Shown piece after piece: positions 14,866 to 24,206 of a stretch of DNA of 38,189 bases (positions are counted from its first letter, which is position 1; each line of letters starts with the position of its first letter). The translations under genes and the position numbers were made by a program. The notes beneath the pieces were generated by a model. The model searched no databases. It saw only the letters and a list, made by a program, of their open reading frames with translations, and was not told the DNA's origin. Source of the stretch: an uncultured Caulobacter sp. GTDB lineage: Bacteria; Pseudomonadota; Alphaproteobacteria; Caulobacterales; Caulobacteraceae. The stretch is taken from the NCBI GenBank assembly GCA_937925635.1, contig CALALX010000096.1:1-38189 (forward strand). Reading direction: 5' to 3'.

Positions 14866-16233
14866 ATGACCGCCGCCGTCCCGACGACCGACACGACCGA
14901 AGCCCCCGCCGTTCCCCTCGTCAGCGACGGGTATCGCCGGTACGCCCTCGGGCTTCTGCTCGTGATCTACACGCTGAACTTCCTCGACCGCCAGGTGCTC
15001 AACATCCTGATGGAGCCCATCAAGGAGGAGTTCGGCCTGCGCGACTGGCAGCTGGGGGCCCTGTCCGGCCTTGCGTTCGCGATCTTCTACACGACCCTGG
15101 GCATCCCGATCGCCCGAGCGGCTGAGACCAAACACCGCGGTTGGATCATCTCCAGCGCCATCCTGGTGTGGAGCGGCTTCACCGTCCTGTGCGGCTTTGC
15201 CAACAGCTTCTGGACCCTGATGCTTTGCCGGATTGGCGTCGGCGTCGGCGAGGCCGGCTGCACGCCGCCCGCCCACTCCCTGATCACCGACTATGTGCCC
15301 AAGGCCAAACGCGCCTCGGCCATCGCCTTCTATTCGATCGGCACGCCGCTCGGCACCGTCGTGGGCCTGGTCGTGGGCGGCCTGGTCGGCAGCGAGTACG
15401 GCTGGCGAGCGGCCTTCTTCGTCGCCGGCGCGCCGGGCGTGATCGTGGCCATCATCGCCGCCCTGACCCTCGTCGAGCCGCGCCGCCGGATGCAGGCCGT
15501 GGCGACCGCCGCGGCCGCGACCGCCGCGACCGCCGCCGCCAGCCCGACCTTCAAGGCAGCGTTGGCCATCCTGGCGACCAAGAAGACCTTCTGGCTGATC
15601 GCCTTCGCGGCCTCGATCAAGGCCTTCATCGGCTATGGCCACGCGCCGTTCACAGCCTCGTTCTTCCTGCGCGAGCATACCGTGGAGCTTGGCGCCCTGG
15701 CGGCCAGCTTCGGCATGAAGCCGCTGGGCTTCCTGTCGATCGCGCTGAGCGCCATGGGCGGCGTCGCGGGCATTGTCGGCGCCTGGCTGGGCGGCGTCAT
15801 CGCCGACCGCTACGCGGCGCGGGACCTGCGCGGCTATGTCGTCGTGCCGGCGATCGCCTCGCTGATCACGATACCGATCTACATCACCGCGGTGTCGTTG
15901 CCGTCGGCGGCCTGGGCCATCGTGCTGCTCGCCCTGCCCGCCCTGCTCGGCACCCTCTGGTATGGCCCGGTCTACGCCTCGGCGCAGAGCCTGGTGCCGC
16001 CGCAGGCCCGCGCCACGGCGGCGGCGATGATCCTGTTCATCATCAATCTGATCGGGCTTGGCCTCGGCCCGCTCGGCGTCGGCATCCTCAGCGACGTGTT
16101 CGGCGAGGGGATGGGCCTGGGCAAGGCCGAGGGCATCCGCTGGGCGCTGATCGTGTCCACCCTGTTCGGCTTCATCGCCGCCTGGCTGTTCTGGACCGCC
16201 CGCAAGACCATCCGCGAAGAGATGGTCAGCTGA
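14866..16233 (+). CDS. Spinster-type MFS transporter, array copy 2
   Basis: 455 residues, 12 membrane segments. It shares the family landmarks of copy 1 (YTLNFLDRQVLNILMEPIK, RIGVGVGEAGCTPPAHSL, LFIINLIGLGLGPLGVG, end TIREEMVS) but departs at motif A: PIARAAETKHRG replaces PIARLAER-NR, losing the usual Leu and the Arg after Glu. The central cytosolic linker contains an Ala/Thr-rich low-complexity run (about 205-226, repeated ATAA units), probably from replication slippage. ATG at 14866 has GGGAG about 11 bases upstream. Substrate unknown. Copies 1-3 differ enough in sequence that they likely carry different substrates, but that is inference. Confidence 0.93.
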   Translation: MTAAVPTTDTTEAPAVPLVSDGYRRYALGLLLVIYTLNFLDRQVLNILMEPIKEEFGLRDWQLGALSGLAFAIFYTTLGIPIARAAETKHRGWIISSAILVWSGFTVLCGFANSFWTLMLCRIGVGVGEAGCTPPAHSLITDYVPKAKRASAIAFYSIGTPLGTVVGLVVGGLVGSEYGWRAAFFVAGAPGVIVAIIAALTLVEPRRRMQAVATAAAATAATAAASPTFKAALAILATKKTFWLIAFAASIKAFIGYGHAPFTASFFLREHTVELGALAASFGMKPLGFLSIALSAMGGVAGIVGAWLGGVIADRYAARDLRGYVVVPAIASLITIPIYITAVSLPSAAWAIVLLALPALLGTLWYGPVYASAQSLVPPQARATAAAMILFIINLIGLGLGPLGVGILSDVFGEGMGLGKAEGIRWALIVSTLFGFIAAWLFWTARKTIREEMVS

Positions 16234-16279
16234 TCCGACCAATGGCCTGTCCGCCTCGGCGGACGACAAGGGAACCGAC

Positions 16280-17623
16280 ATGACCGACACCACCGCGACG
16301 AGCGCCGCGCCGCCGGCCGAGATCATGCCCGCCAGCGCCGGCTACCGGTCCTACGCCCTGTGGCTGATGCTCGCCATCTACACGCTGAACTTCCTCGACC
16401 GGCAGGTGGTCAACATCCTCGCCGAGCCGATCAAGCAGGAGCTGGGGCTGAAGGACTGGCAGCTGGGCGCCCTGACCGGCCTGGCCTTCGCGGTCTTCTA
16501 CACCTTCCTCGGCATCCCCATCGCGCGGCTGGCCGAGCGCAAGAACCGGCCGATGATCATCGCCGCCTCGCTGGCGACGTGGAGCGTGTTCACGGTCGCC
16601 AGCGGCTGGGCGCAGAACTTCGTCCAGCTGCTGGTGGCCCGGATCGGCGTCGGCGTCGGCGAGGCCGGCTGCAGCCCGCCATCGCACTCGCTGATCACCG
16701 ACTACACGCCGAAGGAAAAGCGCGCCTCGGCCCTGGCCTTCTACGCCATGGGCATTCCGCTCGGCTCCCTGGCCGGGATGGCGCTGGGCGGTCTGGTGGC
16801 GGACGCTCACGGTTGGCGGATCGCCTTCATGGTCGCCGGCGCCCCGGGACTGGTGCTGGCGGTGGTCGCCGCCCTGACGCTGCGGGAGCCGCGCAATCAA
16901 CTCGCCGCCGCCGAAGCGAAGGCGGCGGAATCGTCGCCCAGCTTCGGCGAGGCGATGAAGGAGCTTGGGACCAAGCGCTCGTTCTGGCTGATCGCCTTCG
17001 CCTGTTCGATCGTTTCGTTCCTGGGCTACGGACACCTGGCCTTCTACGGCTCCTTCTTCTTCCGCAATCATGCCCTGCAACTCGCCGAGCTGGCGCAGTT
17101 GGCCGGAGGCCTCGGCCCGGCCGGCTTCCTGGGCACGTCTCTGGGCCTGATCATCGGCGTCTTCGGCGCGCTGGGCACCTTCATCGGCGGCCAGATCGCC
17201 GACCGCGCCGCGCGCAAGGACATCCGCGCCTATGTTTCGGTGCCCGCCGTCGCCGGACTGCTCGGCATTCCGTTCTTCGTCACCGCCATGCTGACCAGCA
17301 ATGCCGTGCTGGCGATCGGCCTCCTGGCCGTCCCCACCCTGCTCGGCTCGCTATGGTACGGCCCGGTCTTCGCGGCGGTGCAGAGCCTGGTGCAGCCACG
17401 CACCCGCGCGACCTCCGCCGCCGTCATGCTGTTCATCGTCAACCTGATCGGCCTGGGACTCGGTCCGCTGGTCGTCGGCCTGCTCAGCGACGCCTTCTCG
17501 GCAAGCATGGGCGAAGCGCAGGGCGTACGCTGGGCGCTCCTGTCCTCGTCGGCGGTGGGCCTGGTCTCGGCCCTGCTCTTCTGGCTGGCCCGCAAGACGA
17601 TCCGCGAGGAGATCGTCAGCTAG
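16280..17623 (+). CDS. Spinster-type MFS transporter, array copy 3
   Basis: 447 residues, 12 membrane segments. The N-terminal half is nearly the same as copy 1 over YTLNFLDRQVVNILAEPIK and LGLKDWQLGALTGLAFAVFY, and it has GIPIARLAERKNR, RIGVGVGEAGCSPPSHSL, LFIVNLIGLGLGPLVVG and the end TIREEIVS. AGGGAA 6 bases before the ATG at 16280 is a good ribosome site. Spacing to copy 2 is 46 bases and to copy 4 is 79 bases, with no terminator-like hairpin between them, so the array can be one transcript. Substrate unknown. Confidence 0.93.
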   Translation: MTDTTATSAAPPAEIMPASAGYRSYALWLMLAIYTLNFLDRQVVNILAEPIKQELGLKDWQLGALTGLAFAVFYTFLGIPIARLAERKNRPMIIAASLATWSVFTVASGWAQNFVQLLVARIGVGVGEAGCSPPSHSLITDYTPKEKRASALAFYAMGIPLGSLAGMALGGLVADAHGWRIAFMVAGAPGLVLAVVAALTLREPRNQLAAAEAKAAESSPSFGEAMKELGTKRSFWLIAFACSIVSFLGYGHLAFYGSFFFRNHALQLAELAQLAGGLGPAGFLGTSLGLIIGVFGALGTFIGGQIADRAARKDIRAYVSVPAVAGLLGIPFFVTAMLTSNAVLAIGLLAVPTLLGSLWYGPVFAAVQSLVQPRTRATSAAVMLFIVNLIGLGLGPLVVGLLSDAFSASMGEAQGVRWALLSSSAVGLVSALLFWLARKTIREEIVS

Positions 17624-17702
17624 TCCGGCGGGTCAGTATGCCGCTGGCGCCATGCGTCGGCGGCCGGTTACAGTGAACGGAATATCGGGGGGAACAGAGT
17701 CG

Positions 17703-19211
17703 ATGGTCGACACCACAGCGGGCCCGGCGGCGAGCAAGCCGCTCTATTCGAACGCCTACAAGGGCTCGGTGCTGGCGCTGCTGCTGGCGGCCTACACCTT
17801 CAACTTCATCGACCGCACGATCATCTCGACGATCGGTCAGGCCATCAAGGTCGACCTGCAGATCACCGACACGCAGTTGGGTCTACTCGGCGGCCTGTAC
17901 TTCGCGCTGCTCTACACCATCCTCGGCATTCCCATCGCGCGGCTGGCCGAGCGCAAGAGCCGGGTCAATATCGTCACCTGGTCGCTGGTCATCTGGTCGG
18001 GCTTCACCGCCCTGTGCGGCATGGCCCAGAACTTCGTGCAGCTGGCCATCCTCCGCTTCGGCGTAGGCATCGGCGAAGCGGGCTGCTCGCCCGCCTCACA
18101 CTCGCTGATCAGCGACTACTACGAACCCAAGAAGCGGGCGACGGCGCTGTCGATCTACTCCTTCGGCATCCCTCTGGGCACCATGTTCGGGGCGGTGGCC
18201 GGCGGCTGGCTGGCGCAGGAGTTCAGTTGGCGGATCGCCTTCATCCTCGTCGGCCTGCCGGGCATCATCCTGGCCGTCATCTTCAAGATGGTCGTCAAGG
18301 AGCCGCCGCGCGGCCATTCCGAGACCAAGGAAGTCCTGCCCGAGGACGTCGCCCCCGTCCTCGCCGACACCCCCAAGCCGTTCAGCCTGATCGAGGAGTT
18401 CCGCGAGCTGTGGGTGGTCACCAAGGTGCTCTTCACCAAGTGGCCCGTGCTGCACATGGTGCTGGGCATCACCATCGCCTCGTTCGGCTCCTACGGATCG
18501 GGGGCGTTCGTGCCGCCCTATTTCGTGCGCGAGTTCGGCCTCGGCCTGGCCCAGGTCGGCCTGATCACCGGCCTGATCGGCGGCTTCTCCGCGGGCGTCG
18601 GCACCCTGGTCGGCGGCTTCCTCGCCGACTGGGCGGCCAAGCGGTCGGCCAAGTGGTACGCGCTGATTCCGGCCTTCGGCCTGCTGATCGCCACGCCGAT
18701 CTACATCGCCGCCTACCTGCAGACGAGCTGGCAGATGACAGCCATCATCCTGCTGGTCCCCGGCATCTTCCACTATACCTACCTGGCCCCGACCTTCGGC
18801 GTGGTCCAGAACTCGGTCGAGCCGCGCCGCCGGGCGACGGCGACGGCGCTGCTGTTCTTCTTCCTGAACCTGATCGCCCTCGGCGGCGGACCGGTCTTCA
18901 CCGGCTGGCTGATCGACCATCTGGCCCAGTACAACTTCAACACGCCGGACGCCTCGGGCGTCATCTCGGCCCTGTTCAACTCGTTCGGCGCCGCCGGTCC
19001 GCTCGACTTCGCGGCCACCTGCCCCGGAGGCGTGGCGCCCAAGGGATCGCCCGCCGAGCTGGCCGCCGCCTGCTCTGACGCCCTGTCGCAATCGACGCGC
19101 CAGGGGATCATCATCACCCTGTGCGCCTACGCTTGGGCGGGCGTGCACTACCTGCTGGCCGCCATCGGCCTTGTCAGGCACATGGGAGAGCGCGCGGCCG
19201 CGCAGGCTTGA
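17703..19211 (+). CDS. Spinster-type MFS transporter, array copy 4 (divergent)
   Basis: 502 residues and the most divergent member. Shared landmarks are YTFNFIDRTIISTIGQAIK, GIPIARLAERKSR and RFGVGIGEAGCSPASHSL. It differs in a longer central linker with acidic residues (about 205-245) and in a large periplasmic loop before the last helix (about 410-470) with two Cys (TCPGG and AACSD) that could form a disulfide. It lacks the TIREE-VS end and finishes HMGERAAAQA. GGGGGGAA precedes ATG 17703 by about 9 bases; longer in-frame starts have no support. Substrate unknown. purB begins 33 bases after its stop, so read-through into purB is possible. Confidence 0.92.
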   Translation: MVDTTAGPAASKPLYSNAYKGSVLALLLAAYTFNFIDRTIISTIGQAIKVDLQITDTQLGLLGGLYFALLYTILGIPIARLAERKSRVNIVTWSLVIWSGFTALCGMAQNFVQLAILRFGVGIGEAGCSPASHSLISDYYEPKKRATALSIYSFGIPLGTMFGAVAGGWLAQEFSWRIAFILVGLPGIILAVIFKMVVKEPPRGHSETKEVLPEDVAPVLADTPKPFSLIEEFRELWVVTKVLFTKWPVLHMVLGITIASFGSYGSGAFVPPYFVREFGLGLAQVGLITGLIGGFSAGVGTLVGGFLADWAAKRSAKWYALIPAFGLLIATPIYIAAYLQTSWQMTAIILLVPGIFHYTYLAPTFGVVQNSVEPRRRATATALLFFFLNLIALGGGPVFTGWLIDHLAQYNFNTPDASGVISALFNSFGAAGPLDFAATCPGGVAPKGSPAELAAACSDALSQSTRQGIIITLCAYAWAGVHYLLAAIGLVRHMGERAAAQA

Positions 19212-19244
19212 CCCTCACGGGGCGACAGCGTAGCGGGCGGGTCC

Positions 19245-20561
<1,317 letters not shown>

Positions 20562-20604
20562 GCGCTGCTTTCCGCCGGTCGTCGACGACGGCGTCCGGCT
20601 GCTG

Positions 20605-21054
20605 GTGCTGGGCAGCCTGCCCGGCGAGGCCTCGCTGGCCGCCGGCCGCTACTACGCCCATCCCCGCAACGCCTTCTGGCGATTGATGGGCGAGGTGATC
20701 GGCGAGAACCTGCCGGCTATGGACTACGACGCCCGCCTGGCGGCGCTGCTGCGCCATCGCGTGGGCCTATGGGACGTGGTCGGCGAGGCCGTCAGGCCGG
20801 GGAGCCTCGACACCGCCATCCGCGACGCCGTCCACAACGACCTGGCCGCCTTCGTCGAAACGCTCCCGAACCTGCGCGCCGTCGCATTCAACGGCGGCAC
20901 GGCGGCCCGGGAAGGCCGCAAGCGCCTCGCCGGCCACGACAAATGGCTGACTCTCATCGACCTGCCCTCCTCAAGCCCCGCGCTGGCTAGCCGGACGGTC
21001 GAGCAGAAGGCGTTGGCCTGGAGCGTCCTGTCGCCGATTCTCCAGTCCCCCTGA
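20605..21054 (+). CDS. UDG-superfamily deoxyinosine/hypoxanthine-DNA glycosylase
   Basis: From GTG at 20605 the product is 149 residues. It matches the hypoxanthine-DNA glycosylase branch of the uracil-DNA glycosylase superfamily: LGSLPGEASL (motif 1, base-excising loop), YYAHPRNAFW, HRVGLWDVV, AFNGGTAA and LPSSSPA (motif 2, DNA-binding loop). Expected action is removal of deaminated adenine from DNA. The open frame continues upstream with RCFPPVVDDGVRLLV, which fits the normal family N-terminus, yet no ATG, GTG or TTG occurs there before a stop at about 20460. ACG at 20554, 7 bases after GGGGAG, would give 166 residues, the usual length. See findings. Confidence 0.85.
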   Translation: MLGSLPGEASLAAGRYYAHPRNAFWRLMGEVIGENLPAMDYDARLAALLRHRVGLWDVVGEAVRPGSLDTAIRDAVHNDLAAFVETLPNLRAVAFNGGTAAREGRKRLAGHDKWLTLIDLPSSSPALASRTVEQKALAWSVLSPILQSP

Positions 21055-21112
21055 GACGGACGCGCGACGGCGCCCGCTCCGATTCGGACGGCCCAGATCG
21101 TGAGGTTCTGCG

Positions 21113-21165
21113 CCTAAAGCGCGTCCCGATAAGTAGGAACCGGGTCTCGGACCAATCGCGCGACC
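21113..21165. repeat. Degenerate interspersed palindrome
   Basis: The stretch AAAGCGCGTCCCGATAAGTA then GGAACCGGGTCTCGGACC resembles a degenerate copy of a palindromic element widespread in alphaproteobacteria (arms around GGGAACCGG). Ends read GCGCG and CGCGC. Recognised from memory; not searched. It lies between two convergent genes and may help end transcription. Confidence 0.4.
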
Positions 21166-21191
21166 AGCAAGGAAGCCAGTGCGGCGGGGCC

Positions 21192-21509
21192 TCAGCCGCC
21201 CGCCTTGATGGCTTCGCGGGCCTGGGCCAGCAGCTCGTCCATCTTCAGTCGGACGTCGCCCTCGCTGACCGACACGCCCGAGCCCTTCAGGTCCTCGAAG
21301 ACCTTGCGCAGCACGTCGTCGTCGCCCGGCTGCTCGAAGTCGGACTTCACGACCGCGCGGACGTACTCCTCGACGGATTCGAGGCCCATGAGTCCGGCGG
21401 CCCATTCACCCAGCATGCGGTTGCGGCGGGCCACAGCCTTGAATTCCTGCTCGGCGTCGAGGGCGAACTTCTTCTCAAAGCCCTTCTCGCGGTCGTCGAA
21501 CGTGCTCAT
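21192..21509 (-). CDS. F1-ATPase zeta-type inhibitor (DUF1476)
   Basis: 105 residues, all-helical and highly charged. The N-terminal MSTFDDREKGFEKKFA is the inhibitory segment of the alphaproteobacterial zeta subunit, which binds the F1 part of ATP synthase and blocks ATP hydrolysis. NRMLGEWAAGLMG and YVRAVVKSDFEQPGDDDVLRKV follow as in the family, and the protein ends in a soluble helix bundle. Cytosolic. It stands divergently beside purC with 253 bases between starts. Identification is strong from the N-terminal motif and length; the function is known for Paracoccus homologues, while in some other alphaproteobacteria inhibition is weak. Confidence 0.93.
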   Translation of the reverse strand: MSTFDDREKGFEKKFALDAEQEFKAVARRNRMLGEWAAGLMGLESVEEYVRAVVKSDFEQPGDDDVLRKVFEDLKGSGVSVSEGDVRLKMDELLAQAREAIKAGG

Positions 21510-21762
21510 GTAAACTCCGGTAGGTATCGGGCGCCCTGATATCCCCTTGTGTGCGCCGCCGCAATGAAATGCGTCGCGCGGCCCGCGCGACCTGTGCGCG
21601 CGCCCCGCCTGGTTTGCGCCCTGAGGCCCGTTGGGCTAGTTTCCGGCCAACTTCAGCGACAGCGGCCCCGAGTCGTCGATACGCGCGCAGGCTCCGTTCG
21701 CCCGCGCGCGATTTTCGTTCCCGGAACGGCTGGCGCCACCCCCACGGGGAACCGAAAAGACC
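21510..21762. other. Divergent interval, zeta inhibitor / purC
   Basis: 253 bases with no gene. It must hold the promoters of both neighbours. The only clear candidate is for purC (21614-21642). A purine-type operator could not be recognised. Confidence 0.4.
21614..21642 (+). promoter_or_regulatory. Candidate purC promoter
   Basis: TTGCGCC, 14 bases, GCTAGTTT. This fits the Caulobacter housekeeping pattern TTGACGS-N10-14-GCTANAWC at 5 of 7 and 6 of 8 positions. It would give a leader of about 115 bases before purC. Confidence 0.4.
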
Positions 21763-22521
21763 ATGACCACCCGCCGCAAGAAGATCTACGAGGGCAAGGC
21801 CAAGATCCTCTACGAAGGCCCCGAGCCCGGCACCCTGATCCAGTACTTCAAGGACGACGCTACCGCCTTCAACGCCCAGAAGAAGGCCGTTCTCGAGGGC
21901 AAGGGGGTCATCAACAACCGCATCAGCGAGTTCGTCATGACCCGGCTGGGCGCCATCGGCGTCCAGAACCACTTCATCAAGCGGCTGAACCTGCGCGAGC
22001 AGCTGATCAAGGAAGTGGAGATCGTGCCGCTGGAGGTCATCTGCCGCAACATCGCGGCCGGCAGCCTGTCGACGCGCCTGGGCCTGGAAGAGGGCACGCC
22101 CCTGCCCCGCTCGATCATCGAGTTCTGCTACAAGGACGACAAGCTCGGCGACCCGCTGGTCACCGAGGAGCACATCACCGCGTTCAACTGGGCCTCGACC
22201 CAGGAGATCGACGACATCATGGCCATGACCCTGCGCATCAACGACTTCCTGACCGGGATGTTCGGCGCGGTCGGCATCACGCTCGTCGACTTCAAGATCG
22301 AGTTCGGCCGTGTCTGGGAAGGCGACTTCGCGCGCATCATCCTGGCCGACGAGATCAGCCCCGACAGCTGCCGCCTGTGGGACAGCGCGACCAACGAGAA
22401 GCTGGACAAGGACCGCTTCCGCCGCGACCTGGGCGATGTCATCGAAAGCTACACCGAGGTGGCCCGCCGCCTCGGGATCATGAAGGAAATGCCGACCGTC
22501 ATCCGCGGCGGCCTGCACTAG
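21763..22521 (+). CDS. purC: SAICAR synthetase (PurC)
   Basis: Joins aspartate to CAIR with ATP, step 8 of IMP synthesis (SAICAR formation). The 252-residue product is the bacterial single-domain form: KIYEGKAKILYE at the N-terminus (nucleotide-binding loop), LEVICRNIAAGSLSTRLG, and the C-terminal signature LVDFKIEFG plus LADEISPDSCRLWD, which holds the metal/CAIR-binding residues. The start at 21763 matches family length. purS begins 26 bases after the stop, so purC-purS-purQ form one unit. PurB, which acts next in the pathway, is 1.2 kb upstream. Confidence 0.97.
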   Translation: MTTRRKKIYEGKAKILYEGPEPGTLIQYFKDDATAFNAQKKAVLEGKGVINNRISEFVMTRLGAIGVQNHFIKRLNLREQLIKEVEIVPLEVICRNIAAGSLSTRLGLEEGTPLPRSIIEFCYKDDKLGDPLVTEEHITAFNWASTQEIDDIMAMTLRINDFLTGMFGAVGITLVDFKIEFGRVWEGDFARIILADEISPDSCRLWDSATNEKLDKDRFRRDLGDVIESYTEVARRLGIMKEMPTVIRGGLH

Positions 22522-22547
22522 ACCCGAGCAGACGAGTTCACGCCCCG

Positions 22548-22787
22548 ATGAAAGCCACCGTCCACGTCTTCCTCAAGCCCGGCGTCCTCGACGTTCAGGG
22601 AAAGGCCGTCGAGAACGCCCTGCACGGGCTCGGCTGGGCCGACGTCAAGGACGTCCGCGTCGGCCGGGTCATCACCTTCGACCTGGGCGGAACCGACAAG
22701 GCCGCCGCCGAGGCCGAGGTGAAGGCGATGTGCGACAAGCTCCTCGCCAACACCGTGATCGAGAGCTACCGGATCGAGGTGGCCTGA
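22548..22787 (+). CDS. purS: FGAM synthase subunit PurS
   Basis: 79 residues, the small dimeric structural subunit that links PurQ to the 732-residue PurL in the three-part FGAM synthase. Features: ATVHVFLKPGVLDVQGKAVENAL at positions 3-25 holds the conserved LKPGVLDxxG motif; then VGRVITFDL and CDKLLANTVIESYRIEV, the usual last strand. Size and motif are exactly those of the family. One base separates its TGA from the GTG of purQ, which implies translational coupling. Confidence 0.95.
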   Translation: MKATVHVFLKPGVLDVQGKAVENALHGLGWADVKDVRVGRVITFDLGGTDKAAAEAEVKAMCDKLLANTVIESYRIEVA

Positions 22788-22788
22788 G

Positions 22789-23451
22789 GTGAAAGCCGCC
22801 GTCATCGTCTTCCCCGGATCCAACTGCGACCGCGACTGCGCCGTCGCCGTGGAGCGCTCGACGGGCGCCAAGGTCGAAATGGTCTGGCACAAGGACACCG
22901 CCCTGCCGGACGCCCTGGACCTGATCGTGCTGCCGGGCGGCTTTTCCTACGGCGACTACCTGCGCTGCGGGGCCATGGCCGCGCTGTCGCCGATCATGAA
23001 GGAGGTCATCGCGGCGGCGAACCGGGGCGTGGCCACGGTCGGCATCTGCAACGGCTTCCAGATCCTGTGCGAGGCGGGCCTGCTGCCCGGCGCCCTGCTG
23101 CGCAATGAAGGGCTCAAGTACGTCTGCAAGCCGATCGGGCTCGAGGTGACCAACGCCCAGACCCGCTTCACCGCCGGCTACCAGGGCCGGCGCGAGGTGA
23201 CGATGACGATCGGCAATGGCGAGGGCAACTTTTTCGCCGACAAGGAGACCCTGGCCCGCATCGAGGGCGAGGGCCAGGTGGTGTTCCGCTATCTTGAGAA
23301 TCCGAACGGGTCGGTCGACGACATCGCCGGCATCGTCAACGAGGCCGGAAACGTACTGGGCATGATGCCCCACCCGGACCGCGCCTTCGAGGCCGACCTC
23401 GGATCGGCCGACGGCGCCATCCTGTTCCAGAGCGCCCTGGCCAGCGCCTGA
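22789..23451 (+). CDS. purQ: FGAM synthase glutaminase subunit PurQ
   Basis: 220-residue class I glutamine amidotransferase that supplies ammonia to PurL for FGAR to FGAM. The nucleophile is Cys87 in VGICNGFQIL; His195 is in MMPHPDRAFE, with the third residue Asp197 or Glu201. VFPGSNCDRDC at the N-terminus and LPGGFSYGDYLR are family signatures. It starts with GTG at 22789, one base after purS. Both subunits precede purL by about 1.8 kb, with a membrane-protein gene and two minus-strand genes between, so purL needs its own promoter. Confidence 0.96.
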   Translation: MKAAVIVFPGSNCDRDCAVAVERSTGAKVEMVWHKDTALPDALDLIVLPGGFSYGDYLRCGAMAALSPIMKEVIAAANRGVATVGICNGFQILCEAGLLPGALLRNEGLKYVCKPIGLEVTNAQTRFTAGYQGRREVTMTIGNGEGNFFADKETLARIEGEGQVVFRYLENPNGSVDDIAGIVNEAGNVLGMMPHPDRAFEADLGSADGAILFQSALASA

Positions 23452-23494
23452 CGAGCGGCGTCCGCGCCCGCGGTCGCGCGGCGCAGGGCCACCT

Positions 23495-23514
23495 CGCAGG
23501 AGCGGTCTCCTGCG
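23495..23514 (+). terminator. Hairpin after purQ
   Basis: Perfect 8-base arms (CGCAGGAG/CTCCTGCG) with a CGGT loop, 44 bases past the purQ stop. No T-tract follows, so it may only weaken or protect transcript ends. Confidence 0.4.
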
Positions 23515-23584
23515 CGGCGAATTCGCTGGCGGGGTCGCGGACCTCGAAACAGATTGCGCCCGCCTGCTTGGGGAGGGCTTGTTC

Positions 23585-24112
23585 GTGGACGTATCCGGCA
23601 TCAACTGGGCGGTGGTCGCCCTCGGCGTCCTCGCGCTCCTAGTGGTGGTTTGGACGCTCGTGGCCCGTCGCGCCAAGGCGGGCCTGGCGGCCGGCTTCGT
23701 GTCGCTGGCGCATCTGCTGGTCGCGGGGCTGAATTCGGCCGCCCCGGTGCGCGGCTATCTCGATCCTGAGTATGTCGGCTACGGATTCGGCTTCGCCCAG
23801 GCCGATGCGGGACTGGCGGTGACCATCGTCGCCGGCGCCGTTTGGCTGCTGGCCGTGGCGGCGGGATTCCTGGCGCTGGCCCGGAACCGGTTGGCCATGG
23901 TCTTCGTGATGCTGGTCAGCGCCGCCTTCGCCCTCAATCTCGGCTACCCCGTGGTCCGCGACCAGTTGGCGGGCGGCGACCAGCGCATTCAGCTCGGCGA
24001 GTACCTGACCATCCCCGGTGCGCTGGCGACGGCGATCATCCTGGTCGTCCTCGTGGCCCCGTTCCTGTTCGGAACGGTCTGGGCCGCCCGCCGCGCGGTC
24101 GCGCCGCGCTGA
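23585..24112 (+). CDS. Four-helix membrane protein, unknown function
   Basis: 175 residues with about four membrane segments: WAVVALGVLALLVVVWTLVA (8-28), GLAAGFVSLAHLLVAGLNS (about 34-52), VTIVAGAVWLLAVAAGFLALA plus MVFVMLVSAAFALNLGY, and TAIILVVLVAPFLFGTVWAA at the end. The short C-terminal tail is basic (ARRAVAPR), so the C-terminus is probably cytosolic. No family was recognised. GTG at 23585 is chosen because GGGGAGGG at 23570-23577 is at ideal spacing; the TTG at 23579 is too close. A terminator hairpin follows. Confidence 0.75.
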   Translation: MDVSGINWAVVALGVLALLVVVWTLVARRAKAGLAAGFVSLAHLLVAGLNSAAPVRGYLDPEYVGYGFGFAQADAGLAVTIVAGAVWLLAVAAGFLALARNRLAMVFVMLVSAAFALNLGYPVVRDQLAGGDQRIQLGEYLTIPGALATAIILVVLVAPFLFGTVWAARRAVAPR

Positions 24113-24123
24113 CCCGAGCGAAA

Positions 24124-24156
24124 GGGCCGGCGCCTTCGCGTCCGGCCCCTTCTCTC
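24124..24156 (+). terminator. Terminator after the membrane-protein gene
   Basis: Seven-base arms GGGCCGG and CCGGCCC (24124-24130, 24142-24148), extended inside by GCG/CGC, then CTTCTCTC. It begins 11 bases past the stop and is preceded by AAA, so it may act on both strands. Confidence 0.55.
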
Positions 24157-24206
24157 AGCGAACGGCGCGCTCGAAAGGCCGTTCACCGAATGGCTGCGGG
24201 CGCCCG

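Noticed and set aside
15490..15550. Short GCG/ACC-rich repeat inside MFS copy 2, considered as a CRISPR-like or VNTR locus.
   Set aside because: It is an in-frame Ala/Thr codon run within a coding linker with no spacers; at most a slippage tract.
14578..16326. 582-codon minus-strand frame opposite MFS copies 2 and 3.
   Set aside because: Mirrors the conserved MFS genes codon for codon; Gly/Arg/Asp/His-rich shadow with no ribosome site.
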